From NCBI GenBank assembly GCA_045594245.1, contig JAZNYG010000022.1, positions 1 to 27,964 of the forward strand: a stretch of DNA of 27,964 nucleotides. The letters run 5' to 3'. Every line of letters begins with the position of its first letter. The stretch's first letter is position 1. Below the pieces are notes generated by a model. The model saw nothing but the letters and a program-made list of their open reading frames with translations, had not been told where the DNA came from and searched no databases. Below, piece after piece: positions 1 through 7,145 of this stretch. The position numbers were made by a program, and so were the translations under genes. Source of the stretch: UBA1189 sp045594245 (GTDB taxonomy: Bacteria > Bacteroidota > Bacteroidia > Bacteroidales > Bacteroidaceae).

Positions 1-930
1 CCCGATGATGGTACTGAAGTCGAGAAGGGCGAGGCGGTGACAGCCGAGTTTATCGTGGAGTCTTTCTGTCCTGTGACCAGCAAGTACTATCCTTGTCCGC
101 TGGCATTGGTGAACTTCGATGCCGATAGTGGTGATTTGAGTGCAGAGGTTGCCGTGGCCGATGCCGAGGGGAAGGTAACGGTAGAGTGGACTCCCTCTCC
201 TGATGTGGAATCTGCTACGCGAACTGGCGAGAAAAAAGATTGTGTACTTACTGCAGAGATCGTTGATAAATCGGGTGAGGTTATCGGTGATGCTACACTT
301 ACGGTGAAGGCCGAGAAGTCTGACCTCTGCGATGACGCCAACCACGTGCACGCCGTCGACCTCGGCTTGAGCGTGAAGTGGGCCTGCTGCAACGTTGGTG
401 CCGATGTTCCCGAAGGTTACGGAGGTTACTATGCTTGGGGTGAGACGGAGGAGAAGAGTAATTATACTCCTTTGACCTATAAATATTATTTAGGTGATTT
501 AGATGATGATGGTTTTTATTACGGTTCTAACGAATATCAGAATATCGGCTCCAATATCAGCGGTACTTCCTACGATGTTGCTCACGTGAAGTGGGGCGGT
601 AGTTGGCGTATGCCCACATTATCTGAAATACAGGAGCTCTGTAACAAGTGTTCTTGGCAGTGGACAGAGGTTAATGGTATTGAAGGTCAAAAAGTTACCG
701 GACCGAATGGTAATTCTATCTTTCTCCCCGCTGCGGGCTTCCGCAGCGGCACGGAGGTCTACGGCCGTGGCTCGCACGGCTTCTACTGGTCTGGCACGCT
801 GCTCGAGAACCACAGCGACATGGCGTGCGGCCTCAACTTCGGCACCCCCCTCTACTTCGGCAGCGGCAGCCGCGGTTGGAGCGGCAGCGGCCGCGACCAC
901 GGCCTCGCCGTTCGCCCCGTCACAGAATAA
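1..930 (+). CDS. FISUMP / C-type-lectin-like surface protein, 5'-truncated, with DGR-like variable C-terminus
   Basis: The reading frame is open from base 1, so the gene starts upstream; the GTG at 37 is only an internal codon. About 110 residues of beta-rich, Ig-like sequence come first. A FISUMP (Fibrobacter succinogenes major paralog) type domain follows, starting at VDLGLSVKWA near base 355 and continuing with YYAWGE, HVKWGGSWRMPT, NSIFLPAAGFR, YWSG and LAVRPV. Family knowledge places such domains in the C-type-lectin/formylglycine-generating-enzyme fold, usually on secreted or surface lipoproteins, with ligand-binding roles. Composition changes sharply inside the gene: 16 of 80 codons in 481-720 end in C, against 46 of 60 in 742-921. 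The tail is dominated by NNC codons for Gly, Ser, Arg, Asp, His and Tyr, as expected when AAC codons of a template are mutated at A. No reverse transcriptase or template repeat is present here. The domain call is firm; function is inferred. Confidence 0.85.
   Translation, partial: PDDGTEVEKGEAVTAEFIVESFCPVTSKYYPCPLALVNFDADSGDLSAEVAVADAEGKVTVEWTPSPDVESATRTGEKKDCVLTAEIVDKSGEVIGDATLTVKAEKSDLCDDANHVHAVDLGLSVKWACCNVGADVPEGYGGYYAWGETEEKSNYTPLTYKYYLGDLDDDGFYYGSNEYQNIGSNISGTSYDVAHVKWGGSWRMPTLSEIQELCNKCSWQWTEVNGIEGQKVTGPNGNSIFLPAAGFRSGTEVYGRGSHGFYWSGTLLENHSDMACGLNFGTPLYFGSGSRGWSGSGRDHGLAVRPVTE
742..927 (+). other. Candidate DGR variable region
   Basis: This is the last part of the FISUMP-like gene, just before the TAA at 928-930. 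It is very GC-rich and rich in NNC codons, and encodes the segment between AAGFR and VRPVTE where lectin-fold DGR targets vary. Only two AAC codons remain. A template repeat in the same genome would confirm it; none lies in this window. Confidence 0.5.
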
Positions 931-992
931 TGCCATTAGCTTTTCCATGCATAAGGACATTTGGCCTATATGGCGCTGGGATTTATTATGTA

Positions 993-1014
993 ATCAAACT
1001 TTTGATTGAATTTT
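993..1014 (+). terminator. Weak hairpin with T-tract after the FISUMP-like gene
   Basis: AATCAAA and TTTGATT form a short AT-only stem with almost no loop, followed by GAATTTT. It lies 60 bases after the stop and just before the nuclease start. The stem is weak, so termination is uncertain. Confidence 0.3.
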
Positions 1015-1021
1015 AGTGACG

Positions 1022-1861
1022 ATGATAAAAAAGTTGTTGAGCGCTCTTGTAGCGATAGTTATGGTAGGCTTGTACTACTTCTTTGACTTGCCGATAGCAG
1101 AGATTGCTGGCGGTAGTGCAGAGGATATGCCCGAAGCGGAATATGAGGTGGCTGATGGTATAGAGATTCCCAAGACGCCGCAAGGGGTGTCGGAGCGGAT
1201 ATTGAAGAAGACGAATTATACGGTTTCGTTCAATAAGAAGTATAATGTGCCCAACTGGGTGGCGTGGAGCATCACGGCCGAGGAGTTGGTGGAGCGTGAG
1301 AGCCGTACCAACGACTTCGTGCCCGACCCCGAGCTGCCTGCCAGCAGTGCGGTGACGACGGAGGATTATATTGGTAGCGGGTATGACCGCGGGCATATGT
1401 GCCCTGCGGCAGACAACCGCTATCACTGGCGGGCTATGGACGAGTGCTTCTACATGACCAATATGTGTCCGCAGAATCATAACCTGAATGCCGGTACTTG
1501 GAACACCCTGGAGCAGCTTTGTCGTAGGTGGGCTAAAGGGAGCGGGCCGGTATATGTGGTATGTGGCCCTATCATGTATGATGATGCGGAACCTCGCTAT
1601 ATCGGGAAAAAGCATCAGGTGCGTGTGCCCGATGCCTTCTTTAAGGTGGTGCTGCGAGGAGTAGGGCAGGGCATGCCTCAGGCTATCGGTTTTATAATGG
1701 ATAATAACTCGGATTCTCAGCCCTTGCGCAGTTGCTGCCGCAGTGTTGATGATGTGGAGGATATCACGGGACTGGATTTCTTTAGCCAGCTGAATGATGA
1801 GTTGGAGGACTCTCTGGAAGCTATGGCTCCTGCATGGAGGCATGTGGTGGATTTCCCATAA
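1022..1861 (+). CDS. DNA/RNA non-specific endonuclease (NUC1 family), membrane-anchored or exported
   Basis: This is a beta-beta-alpha-metal nuclease that cleaves DNA and RNA without sequence preference, using Mg2+. The signature is YDRGHMCPAADN, with the general-base His at residue 125 (counting from ATG 1022). It is followed by TNMCPQNHNLNAGTWNTLE, which holds Asn147, Asn156 and Glu164. The spacing of these residues matches the Serratia nuclease active site (H89, N110, N119, E127), so the enzyme looks intact. The N-terminus MIKKLLSALVAIVMVGLYYF is a signal or anchor segment, pointing to periplasmic or extracytoplasmic action in nutrient scavenging or degradation of foreign nucleic acid. ATG 1022 is preferred; an in-frame GTG at 1016 would add two residues. 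The gene is convergent with the AddB-like gene and has no obvious functional partner nearby. Confidence 0.9.
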   Translation: MIKKLLSALVAIVMVGLYYFFDLPIAEIAGGSAEDMPEAEYEVADGIEIPKTPQGVSERILKKTNYTVSFNKKYNVPNWVAWSITAEELVERESRTNDFVPDPELPASSAVTTEDYIGSGYDRGHMCPAADNRYHWRAMDECFYMTNMCPQNHNLNAGTWNTLEQLCRRWAKGSGPVYVVCGPIMYDDAEPRYIGKKHQVRVPDAFFKVVLRGVGQGMPQAIGFIMDNNSDSQPLRSCCRSVDDVEDITGLDFFSQLNDELEDSLEAMAPAWRHVVDFP

Positions 1862-1881
1862 CTCACGTAGGCTCTCTTATG

Positions 1882-1939
1882 CAACAATGCCTTGGCGGGG
1901 GAGCCAAGGCATCTGTTGTGGCAAGCGGACGCTTCCGCT
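1882..1939. other. Two adjacent hairpins between convergent genes
   Basis: ATGCCTTGGC (1887-1896) pairs perfectly with GCCAAGGCAT (1903-1912) around a six-base purine loop. CAACA/TGTTG (1882-1886/1914-1918) extends the stem past a one-base bulge. A second hairpin, AGCGGA/TCCGCT (1924-1929/1934-1939), follows. Neither has a T-tract on either strand, so this is not a classical intrinsic terminator. It may still end transcription from both convergent genes, or be a structured RNA. Bases 1940-2036 hold nothing recognisable. Confidence 0.5.
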
Positions 1940-2036
1940 CTGTCTGGGCCTACTTTCACAAGCAAGTGTCGACATGAAAATCTATTTACTATGAAAAACA
2001 CATTCCTATAACACGGCTTGCGGGAGTTTTGTTCGT

Positions 2037-4922
2037 TTACATATAACTCTCTACCGTGCGCCTGCATAGTGACAGTAGCTTGCAATACTTGCACGACTCT
2101 TTGTTCTCCGTGGCTGTGTATGGGGTATCGCTGTTGAATATCTCGTCGATGGTTTGCGTCAGTAGCGTGCTGTATGCTTCGCTGTATGCATTGAAGTCGG
2201 TCACGGGAGCGCCCTTGATGATGATGTTGGGCTCAAAGTCCTTGCTGGTGACATTGCGTACAAAGAGTAGCGAAGGGGCTATCTGAGAGTATTCGTGCTG
2301 TAGCAGGTGGGCATAGTAGAATGCCTGGAATACATAGCCGTCGCGCGAGGATTCCCTGCTGAAAAGGCTTTCTATGTTGTCTATGGTCTTCTGCTTGCCG
2401 CCGGTCTTGTAATCGATGATGCGGGTGATGCCCTCCTTGCTGTCGATACGGTCTACGGTGCCTCCCAGCAGGATGGTGAGCTCGGTACCGTGGCTCTGTA
2501 TGGTGATGGGATGGCGCACGGGCACCTCGCTGCCTATATACTTGAAGGGCGCTCGGCGACTATCCATCTGCAACAGCTGCTGTAGGTAGCGGGATATGGC
2601 TTTGTGTACGATAATCTGTGTGCCGTTGAATGGGAGTGGCTCGCCTTTCTCTATATGGAAAAACTCCAGGCGGAACGCTTCGTCGACCAAGGCGCCGATT
2701 GCTGCCGGGTCGTTGTACAAGGCTTCCAGCTCGAAGGCGTGTATCATGGGCCCTCGCTCTGTCAGCTGCTTGTAGGCCAGCTCGGCACTCTTATGGAAGA
2801 TGGTGCCGAAGTGCGAGACGTCGATGTCGGCTTGGGCCTCCTTGGGAGGCACTACGCCTTCGATGTGCTTGAGGTAAAACTTGAGCCTGCAATCAAGCCA
2901 GTCGTTGATGGCTGAGGGGGATAGCTTGTAGTTCTTTCTTCTGGAAGCATCGTAGGCGAAGTGGGCCTGTAGCTTATGCAGCGTGTCTGCCGTAGGCTTG
3001 ATGCAGAAGTCGGCGTGTAGGGTGGGTTGTGAGGCTGTCTGTATGGCATAGGGAGTGAGCACTCCGGGAAACTCCACTTGTAGTTGCATGACATAGCGTG
3101 ATGGCTCTTGCCTGTTCATGCCGTCGGTACCGTCATTGTATACGATGGTCACCTGCTTGGCTCGCTGTATCATACGGTAGAAGTAGTATGCATATACGGC
3201 ATCTTGCCGTTGTATGGTGGTCATACCGAATGCCTCGCGCAGGTTGTAGGGTATGAATGATGCTTCGTTGCTGCTCTTGGGGAGCTTGCCCTCGTTGGTG
3301 GATAGGAGGATGATGTTGGTGAAGTCGAGATTACGCGTCTCCAATACTCCCATTACCTGTAGCCCGATAGCCGGCTCTCCGTGGAAAGGTATGGAACCCT
3401 GCTTCATCACTCGCTGTATGAGGCGAATGAGTGTATGGGGCTTGATGTCGAGCAACTTCTCGGACAGTAGGGACTGGAAGCTTGATACCAGTTGATGGGT
3501 GCGGAACAGTGCCTCTTCGTATAGTTGCCTGTAAAGCTCCTGACTGCTCTCCTCTGAGTGGGAGTCGGCAAATAGCGTGCTGGTGGTGTCGATGAGCTTG
3601 TTCAGTGACTCCAGCATACTCAGGTTGTCTGCAGGGTGTGCAAAAAGAGCCCCAAGAGTAGGGTGGGCAGATAGCATATCCAATGGGAATAGCTGTCTGT
3701 TGGTCTTTTGTAGCTCCTTGTGCCAGGTGGCTGCTTCGGGGTATAGCTGGTTGATGTATGGATGTGTGAGCAGAAGCCTTATCTCTTCGGCCCGGAACAG
3801 TGATCTCTCTTCGTCGTATCCGTGGGTGTGTAGGTTGAGATAGCTGCTGATAAGCGTGTATATGGGCGTTTGTGTCAGCTTGAATCCCATAGTGACATTG
3901 ACATTCTTCACAGCATCGGAGGGTAGTGAATGAAGTACGGGGAGGGCGATGTCTTCATTGCAGAGTACTACGGCAGTTTCCTGCTCATTCTCCTGATTGT
4001 GGTACCGCGATAGCCAACTGTGCAGATATCTGGCTTGGGCATTGTCTGTAGGGGCACTTATGTAGTTGATTTCGGGAAGGTGCCGCAGGTTGTCAAACAA
4101 ATGGCTATCGTCTGCCAACGCATTGCCGAACCTGGCGATATTCTCCCGTACAAACAGGCCTGCCTCGTGATGCGGATTGTCATAGTAGTAATGGTCGTAG
4201 TCCCAATAGAACAATGCCTTGCCACACTCCTTCAGCTTCGAGAAGAGCTGCTGCTCTACTTGATTCAATACATTGAAACCTACGATTATATACCGGTCGT
4301 ATGTCAGTAAATCCGGGTTGAAATTCTCTATGGCATCCCGAAACATCATGCCTTCGTAAGCAAGGCCCTTGGCCTGGAACTGGGCGCGCAGCTCTTTGTA
4401 GATGTCGCCCATTACCTGCCATAGCTCTATGAAGCGTCCTTTGAGCTCAGTGCGCTGCTCCTCGCTACGGAAGCCGGCAAAGAAGCGCTCGAGTACCTCT
4501 TTCTGCTCCTCGGTGAGGTAGTCGAATTGGCTATTGATGGCTTTCACGTCGGCCAGATTGACGAAGAGACTATCGGCATCGACCATATTCTTGTCGATGT
4601 CGTCGAAGTCTGAGAGCATCAGCTCGCCCCAGAAGTAGAAGTCATCGAGTGGCTCTTTGCGCTGGGTGCATCGGTTGAATACCTGATGTAGCTGGCACAC
4701 CTGTCGGATGGGAGCCTCGATAGTCAATGGAGAGAGCTGCCCGAAGAGTTCACTGATGGTGATATATGCCGGAGCCCATAGGGGATGGCCTGCACAATCG
4801 ATCAGGTATTGATTGAAGAACAGACTGGCGCGCTTGCCCGGGAAGACTATGGCTGTGCGACTCAGGTTGTCGCCATATCTATGATAGATGTCCTCGGCTA
4901 CGGCTTTCAGGAAAGGAGTCAT
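2037..4922 (-). CDS. AddB-like PD-(D/E)XK nuclease / inactivated helicase, double-strand-break processing
   Basis: This 961-residue protein resembles the AddB subunit of AddAB-type helicase-nucleases, which resect double-strand breaks for RecA loading. The N-terminus (RTAIVFPGKRASLFFNQYL) sits where a UvrD-like helicase would have its Walker A, but lacks GxGKT, as expected for an inactivated helicase core. The C-terminal RecB-type nuclease has GTIFHKSAE (His710), GTVDRID (Asp824), IIDYKTG (Asp837, Lys839) and QAFYY (Gln866). Cys678 together with Cys944, Cys947 and Cys953 (CKYCKLLSLC) matches the AddB iron-sulfur staple. Start ATG at 4922 has AAAGG seven bases upstream, an unusual Shine-Dalgarno-like site for this phylum. 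The expected AddA (UvrD-like helicase with nuclease domain) partner is not adjacent. The family call is strong; the partner must be encoded elsewhere. Confidence 0.88.
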   Translation of the reverse strand: MTPFLKAVAEDIYHRYGDNLSRTAIVFPGKRASLFFNQYLIDCAGHPLWAPAYITISELFGQLSPLTIEAPIRQVCQLHQVFNRCTQRKEPLDDFYFWGELMLSDFDDIDKNMVDADSLFVNLADVKAINSQFDYLTEEQKEVLERFFAGFRSEEQRTELKGRFIELWQVMGDIYKELRAQFQAKGLAYEGMMFRDAIENFNPDLLTYDRYIIVGFNVLNQVEQQLFSKLKECGKALFYWDYDHYYYDNPHHEAGLFVRENIARFGNALADDSHLFDNLRHLPEINYISAPTDNAQARYLHSWLSRYHNQENEQETAVVLCNEDIALPVLHSLPSDAVKNVNVTMGFKLTQTPIYTLISSYLNLHTHGYDEERSLFRAEEIRLLLTHPYINQLYPEAATWHKELQKTNRQLFPLDMLSAHPTLGALFAHPADNLSMLESLNKLIDTTSTLFADSHSEESSQELYRQLYEEALFRTHQLVSSFQSLLSEKLLDIKPHTLIRLIQRVMKQGSIPFHGEPAIGLQVMGVLETRNLDFTNIILLSTNEGKLPKSSNEASFIPYNLREAFGMTTIQRQDAVYAYYFYRMIQRAKQVTIVYNDGTDGMNRQEPSRYVMQLQVEFPGVLTPYAIQTASQPTLHADFCIKPTADTLHKLQAHFAYDASRRKNYKLSPSAINDWLDCRLKFYLKHIEGVVPPKEAQADIDVSHFGTIFHKSAELAYKQLTERGPMIHAFELEALYNDPAAIGALVDEAFRLEFFHIEKGEPLPFNGTQIIVHKAISRYLQQLLQMDSRRAPFKYIGSEVPVRHPITIQSHGTELTILLGGTVDRIDSKEGITRIIDYKTGGKQKTIDNIESLFSRESSRDGYVFQAFYYAHLLQHEYSQIAPSLLFVRNVTSKDFEPNIIIKGAPVTDFNAYSEAYSTLLTQTIDEIFNSDTPYTATENKESCKYCKLLSLCRRTVESYM

Positions 4923-4940
4923 ACGGTACCTTTATATAAA

Positions 4941-4971
4941 GATATAGGGTAGACTCAGTCTGCCCTATATC
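4941..4971 (-). terminator. Hairpin terminator after the DUF2264 gene
   Basis: GATATAGGGTAGAC (4941-4954) pairs with GTCTGCCCTATATC (4958-4971) as a 14-bp stem with one G-T pair and a TCA loop. Read on the minus strand it follows the DUF2264 stop by 16 bases and is followed by TCTTTATAT. It separates the DUF2264 gene from the AddB-like gene, so they are probably separate transcription units. Confidence 0.65.
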
Positions 4972-4987
4972 ATGCGTGTGTGAAATA

Positions 4988-7009
4988 CTAGAATTCGACT
5001 TTTTTTACAGTATTGTCAGCCAAGGTAATCGTTACATGGCTGAGGTCCTCGGCCACCTTGACATCCTTGACTGGGCAGAGCTCCTTGTGGCTGAATGGTT
5101 TCTTACCCTTCTTCCACAGGTGGAGTGTCACCATGATGTGCTCTCCATTTACTGCCTTCTCGCTCATGATGAGACTGCACTGGTCGCTTACGGGGTGCAG
5201 GCCAACGGGGTAATGTACGGTTGTGGCATCCCATCCATAGAGAGGTACAGTGGCTAGCTTGTATTCTCCATTGCCGATGATTGTGGCCTCAGGTACCTTC
5301 TTGGAATTTTCTATGCTGAATGATTTGCCGTCAATCTTGGGGAGGGTATAGTGGCCGAGACGGATGGTCGTAGGATTGGGCACTGACACCTTGTCAACGC
5401 GAAGTACACCATTGGGGAGAGGTATATCGGCTAGACGATATGCCACCTTGTCATCGGTCTCCAATACAGCATCGCGACGGTAGATACCCTCTTCGAAGCT
5501 CTTGAAGGTATAGAGGCGAAGCACTTCCCACTGGCCCTTGCCATTCTTGGTGGCATAGTTCATGGAAACCTCGCCATGCTTGCCGTCGGCCATCCAGGGG
5601 AACTCAGTGTGATAGGCCAACTTGTTGTAGTTCTCTGAGCTACGGAACTTCTGCCAGTCCTTGGCTACCGTTTCGTGACACCAAGAGCGCATCTCCGAGC
5701 CACCTACGTTAGGATAATCGGTGATGAGGAGGTTGGTGGCGGGCTGGAACTTGTTGTATACCTTGTTGTTATTGAACTCCTTGTCCCAAGGACCGTTGTT
5801 CTCCTTTGCCGTCCAGAAGGGATTGTCGGCAGGGAGCAAGAGGGCCAAGAAAGCCTTTCCGCACCAATATACGCTACCGCGGCAACTGTAGATCTGCACG
5901 GCAGGTTCGAACGGCCCGTAGAAGCCGAGTGTGGGTACATTGTCTTCGAGCAGGGCAGGGTGCTGCAGGAACTGCAGTAGGGTAGATGATGCTATGCGAC
6001 GCATCCATCCATAGTTGATATCGGCATTGTCCTGATAACCCAATAGGGCGAGAGGTACTACTGCGCCAAAACGATAGGGGATACTGCGGCCCCACATATT
6101 CATGCGTCCCTCGGCATTGAACATATAGGGATAGTTGTCAATCAGGTCGGCCTGATTCTTCATGAACTGTGCGGCATATTCGGGGTAGAAGTGACCGTAC
6201 ATCTGTGCCCAAATGGGACCATACATCTGGAATGCCCACATGCTGTAGTAGTCGTAAGCGGGAGCGTCGTTGTACCAGCCTTCGCCGCGGTAGAGGGCGA
6301 GGAGTTTCTTCAGGCAGTCCTCCATGCGCCAGTCGTTGACCTCATAGCCTTGCTCCTTGAAGAAGCTGATGACAAATACGTTGAAGAACATCCAGTTGCT
6401 GCCAATCGTAGGACCGTTGCCATAGCTCAGCATGGTGGCGGCAAGCTCGTCCTTCTGTGCTTGTGTGAGAGGATCCCATAGCACATTCTTGGCGGTAGAA
6501 AGTGAAATGGCCAGTGCTCCGAACTCTACAAGTATCTGGCTGGGACCACCATTGGGAGCACGATGCTTGATGTAGCTGGGGCTGTTGGGATTGATGAGGT
6601 TGAGCAGTTGATGGCGGTAGTAATCGGCCACTTTTATGCCATTGAGTGTGAGGTCGGGATTTTCTCTCAAGAGAGGAGCTGCGAGGAACAGCGTACGGCA
6701 GAAACCTTCAAGCTTGGCTGTCGGGATTTGGCCAGGATTGTTGGGGTAGGTCTTGTCGAACTGCTTGGGGAAGTACATCGGGTCATCAATGTCGCGAATA
6801 TACGTAAATGCGCCATCGAGCAGATACTCTGCTGCGTCTATCCAACCCTGACGGTCAAGGCCCGTGTATGGGCTTACCTTATAATTAGGTGTGGGGATAG
6901 TGAATGTTGGCTCAATCTGATGGGTAGGTGTCGCTACCTGAGCCATCACCGACATGGCAGGCACAAGCCACAAAGCGGTGAGGATACTTCTAAGTGTGTT
7001 TCTTTTCAT
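4988..7009 (-). CDS. Secreted DUF2264 domain protein (probable carbohydrate-active alpha/alpha barrel)
   Basis: This 673-residue protein begins MKRNTLRSILTALWLVPAMS and has a signal-peptidase I site around VMAQ, so it is exported. An upstream in-frame ATG at 7051 would bury the signal peptide behind 14 residues, so 7009 is chosen. The body matches DUF2264: GWIDAAEYLLDGAF, FPKQFDKTYPNNPGQ, KLEGFCRTLFLAAPLL, GWYNDAPAYDYYS and many aromatic residues typical of an (alpha/alpha)6-barrel glycan-binding cleft. The remainder is beta-rich. DUF2264 proteins are usually found near polysaccharide-degradation genes; some related enzymes are glycoside hydrolases, but I cannot assign a substrate. There is no SusCD pair nearby. 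A TACCTTTG -7 element lies 40 bases upstream. The family call is good; the enzymatic role is inference. Confidence 0.8.
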   Translation of the reverse strand: MKRNTLRSILTALWLVPAMSVMAQVATPTHQIEPTFTIPTPNYKVSPYTGLDRQGWIDAAEYLLDGAFTYIRDIDDPMYFPKQFDKTYPNNPGQIPTAKLEGFCRTLFLAAPLLRENPDLTLNGIKVADYYRHQLLNLINPNSPSYIKHRAPNGGPSQILVEFGALAISLSTAKNVLWDPLTQAQKDELAATMLSYGNGPTIGSNWMFFNVFVISFFKEQGYEVNDWRMEDCLKKLLALYRGEGWYNDAPAYDYYSMWAFQMYGPIWAQMYGHFYPEYAAQFMKNQADLIDNYPYMFNAEGRMNMWGRSIPYRFGAVVPLALLGYQDNADINYGWMRRIASSTLLQFLQHPALLEDNVPTLGFYGPFEPAVQIYSCRGSVYWCGKAFLALLLPADNPFWTAKENNGPWDKEFNNNKVYNKFQPATNLLITDYPNVGGSEMRSWCHETVAKDWQKFRSSENYNKLAYHTEFPWMADGKHGEVSMNYATKNGKGQWEVLRLYTFKSFEEGIYRRDAVLETDDKVAYRLADIPLPNGVLRVDKVSVPNPTTIRLGHYTLPKIDGKSFSIENSKKVPEATIIGNGEYKLATVPLYGWDATTVHYPVGLHPVSDQCSLIMSEKAVNGEHIMVTLHLWKKGKKPFSHKELCPVKDVKVAEDLSHVTITLADNTVKKVEF

Positions 7010-7048
7010 AATGTTATGTAATAATTGTTGGTTGTCATATTGGGTAGT

Positions 7049-7056
7049 CAAAGGTA
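7049..7056 (-). promoter_or_regulatory. -7 element for the DUF2264 gene
   Basis: On the minus strand this reads TACCTTTG, an exact match to the Bacteroides TAnnTTTG -7 element, 40 bases before the chosen ATG. No TTTG -33 element is seen at the right distance, so the promoter is only partly supported. Confidence 0.4.
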
Positions 7057-7098
7057 CAACTATTTTTTGTATATATACCGTTTTTATGGAATTATTTG

Positions 7099-7106
7099 TA
7101 ATTTTG
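7099..7106 (+). promoter_or_regulatory. -7 element for the DEAD-box helicase gene
   Basis: TAATTTTG matches the TAnnTTTG -7 consensus, 39 bases before ATG 7146 in the divergent intergenic region 7010-7145. No clear -33 TTTG is correctly spaced. Confidence 0.4.
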
Positions 7107-7145
7107 CACTATCTATTAAGGACTCACAAATAATACACTGTTTTG

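Noticed and set aside
619..960. Antisense 113-residue frame over the variable region, rich in Ala/Val/Glu
   Set aside because: It arises from the GC-rich NNC codon pattern of the plus-strand gene; low-complexity protein with no recognisable motif.
1013..1843. Antisense 276-residue frame opposite the NUC1 endonuclease
   Set aside because: The plus strand carries a complete, correctly spaced nuclease active site; the antisense product matches nothing known to me.
1862..2036. Possible tRNA or small RNA gene suggested by strong hairpins
   Set aside because: No cloverleaf, T-loop or CCA end is present; kept only as structured intergenic sequence.
1022..4922. Defence island built from the NUC1 endonuclease and AddB-like nuclease
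   Set aside because: The genes are convergent, separated by hairpins, have ordinary housekeeping or scavenging functions, and no toxin, sensor or mobile gene lies nearby.
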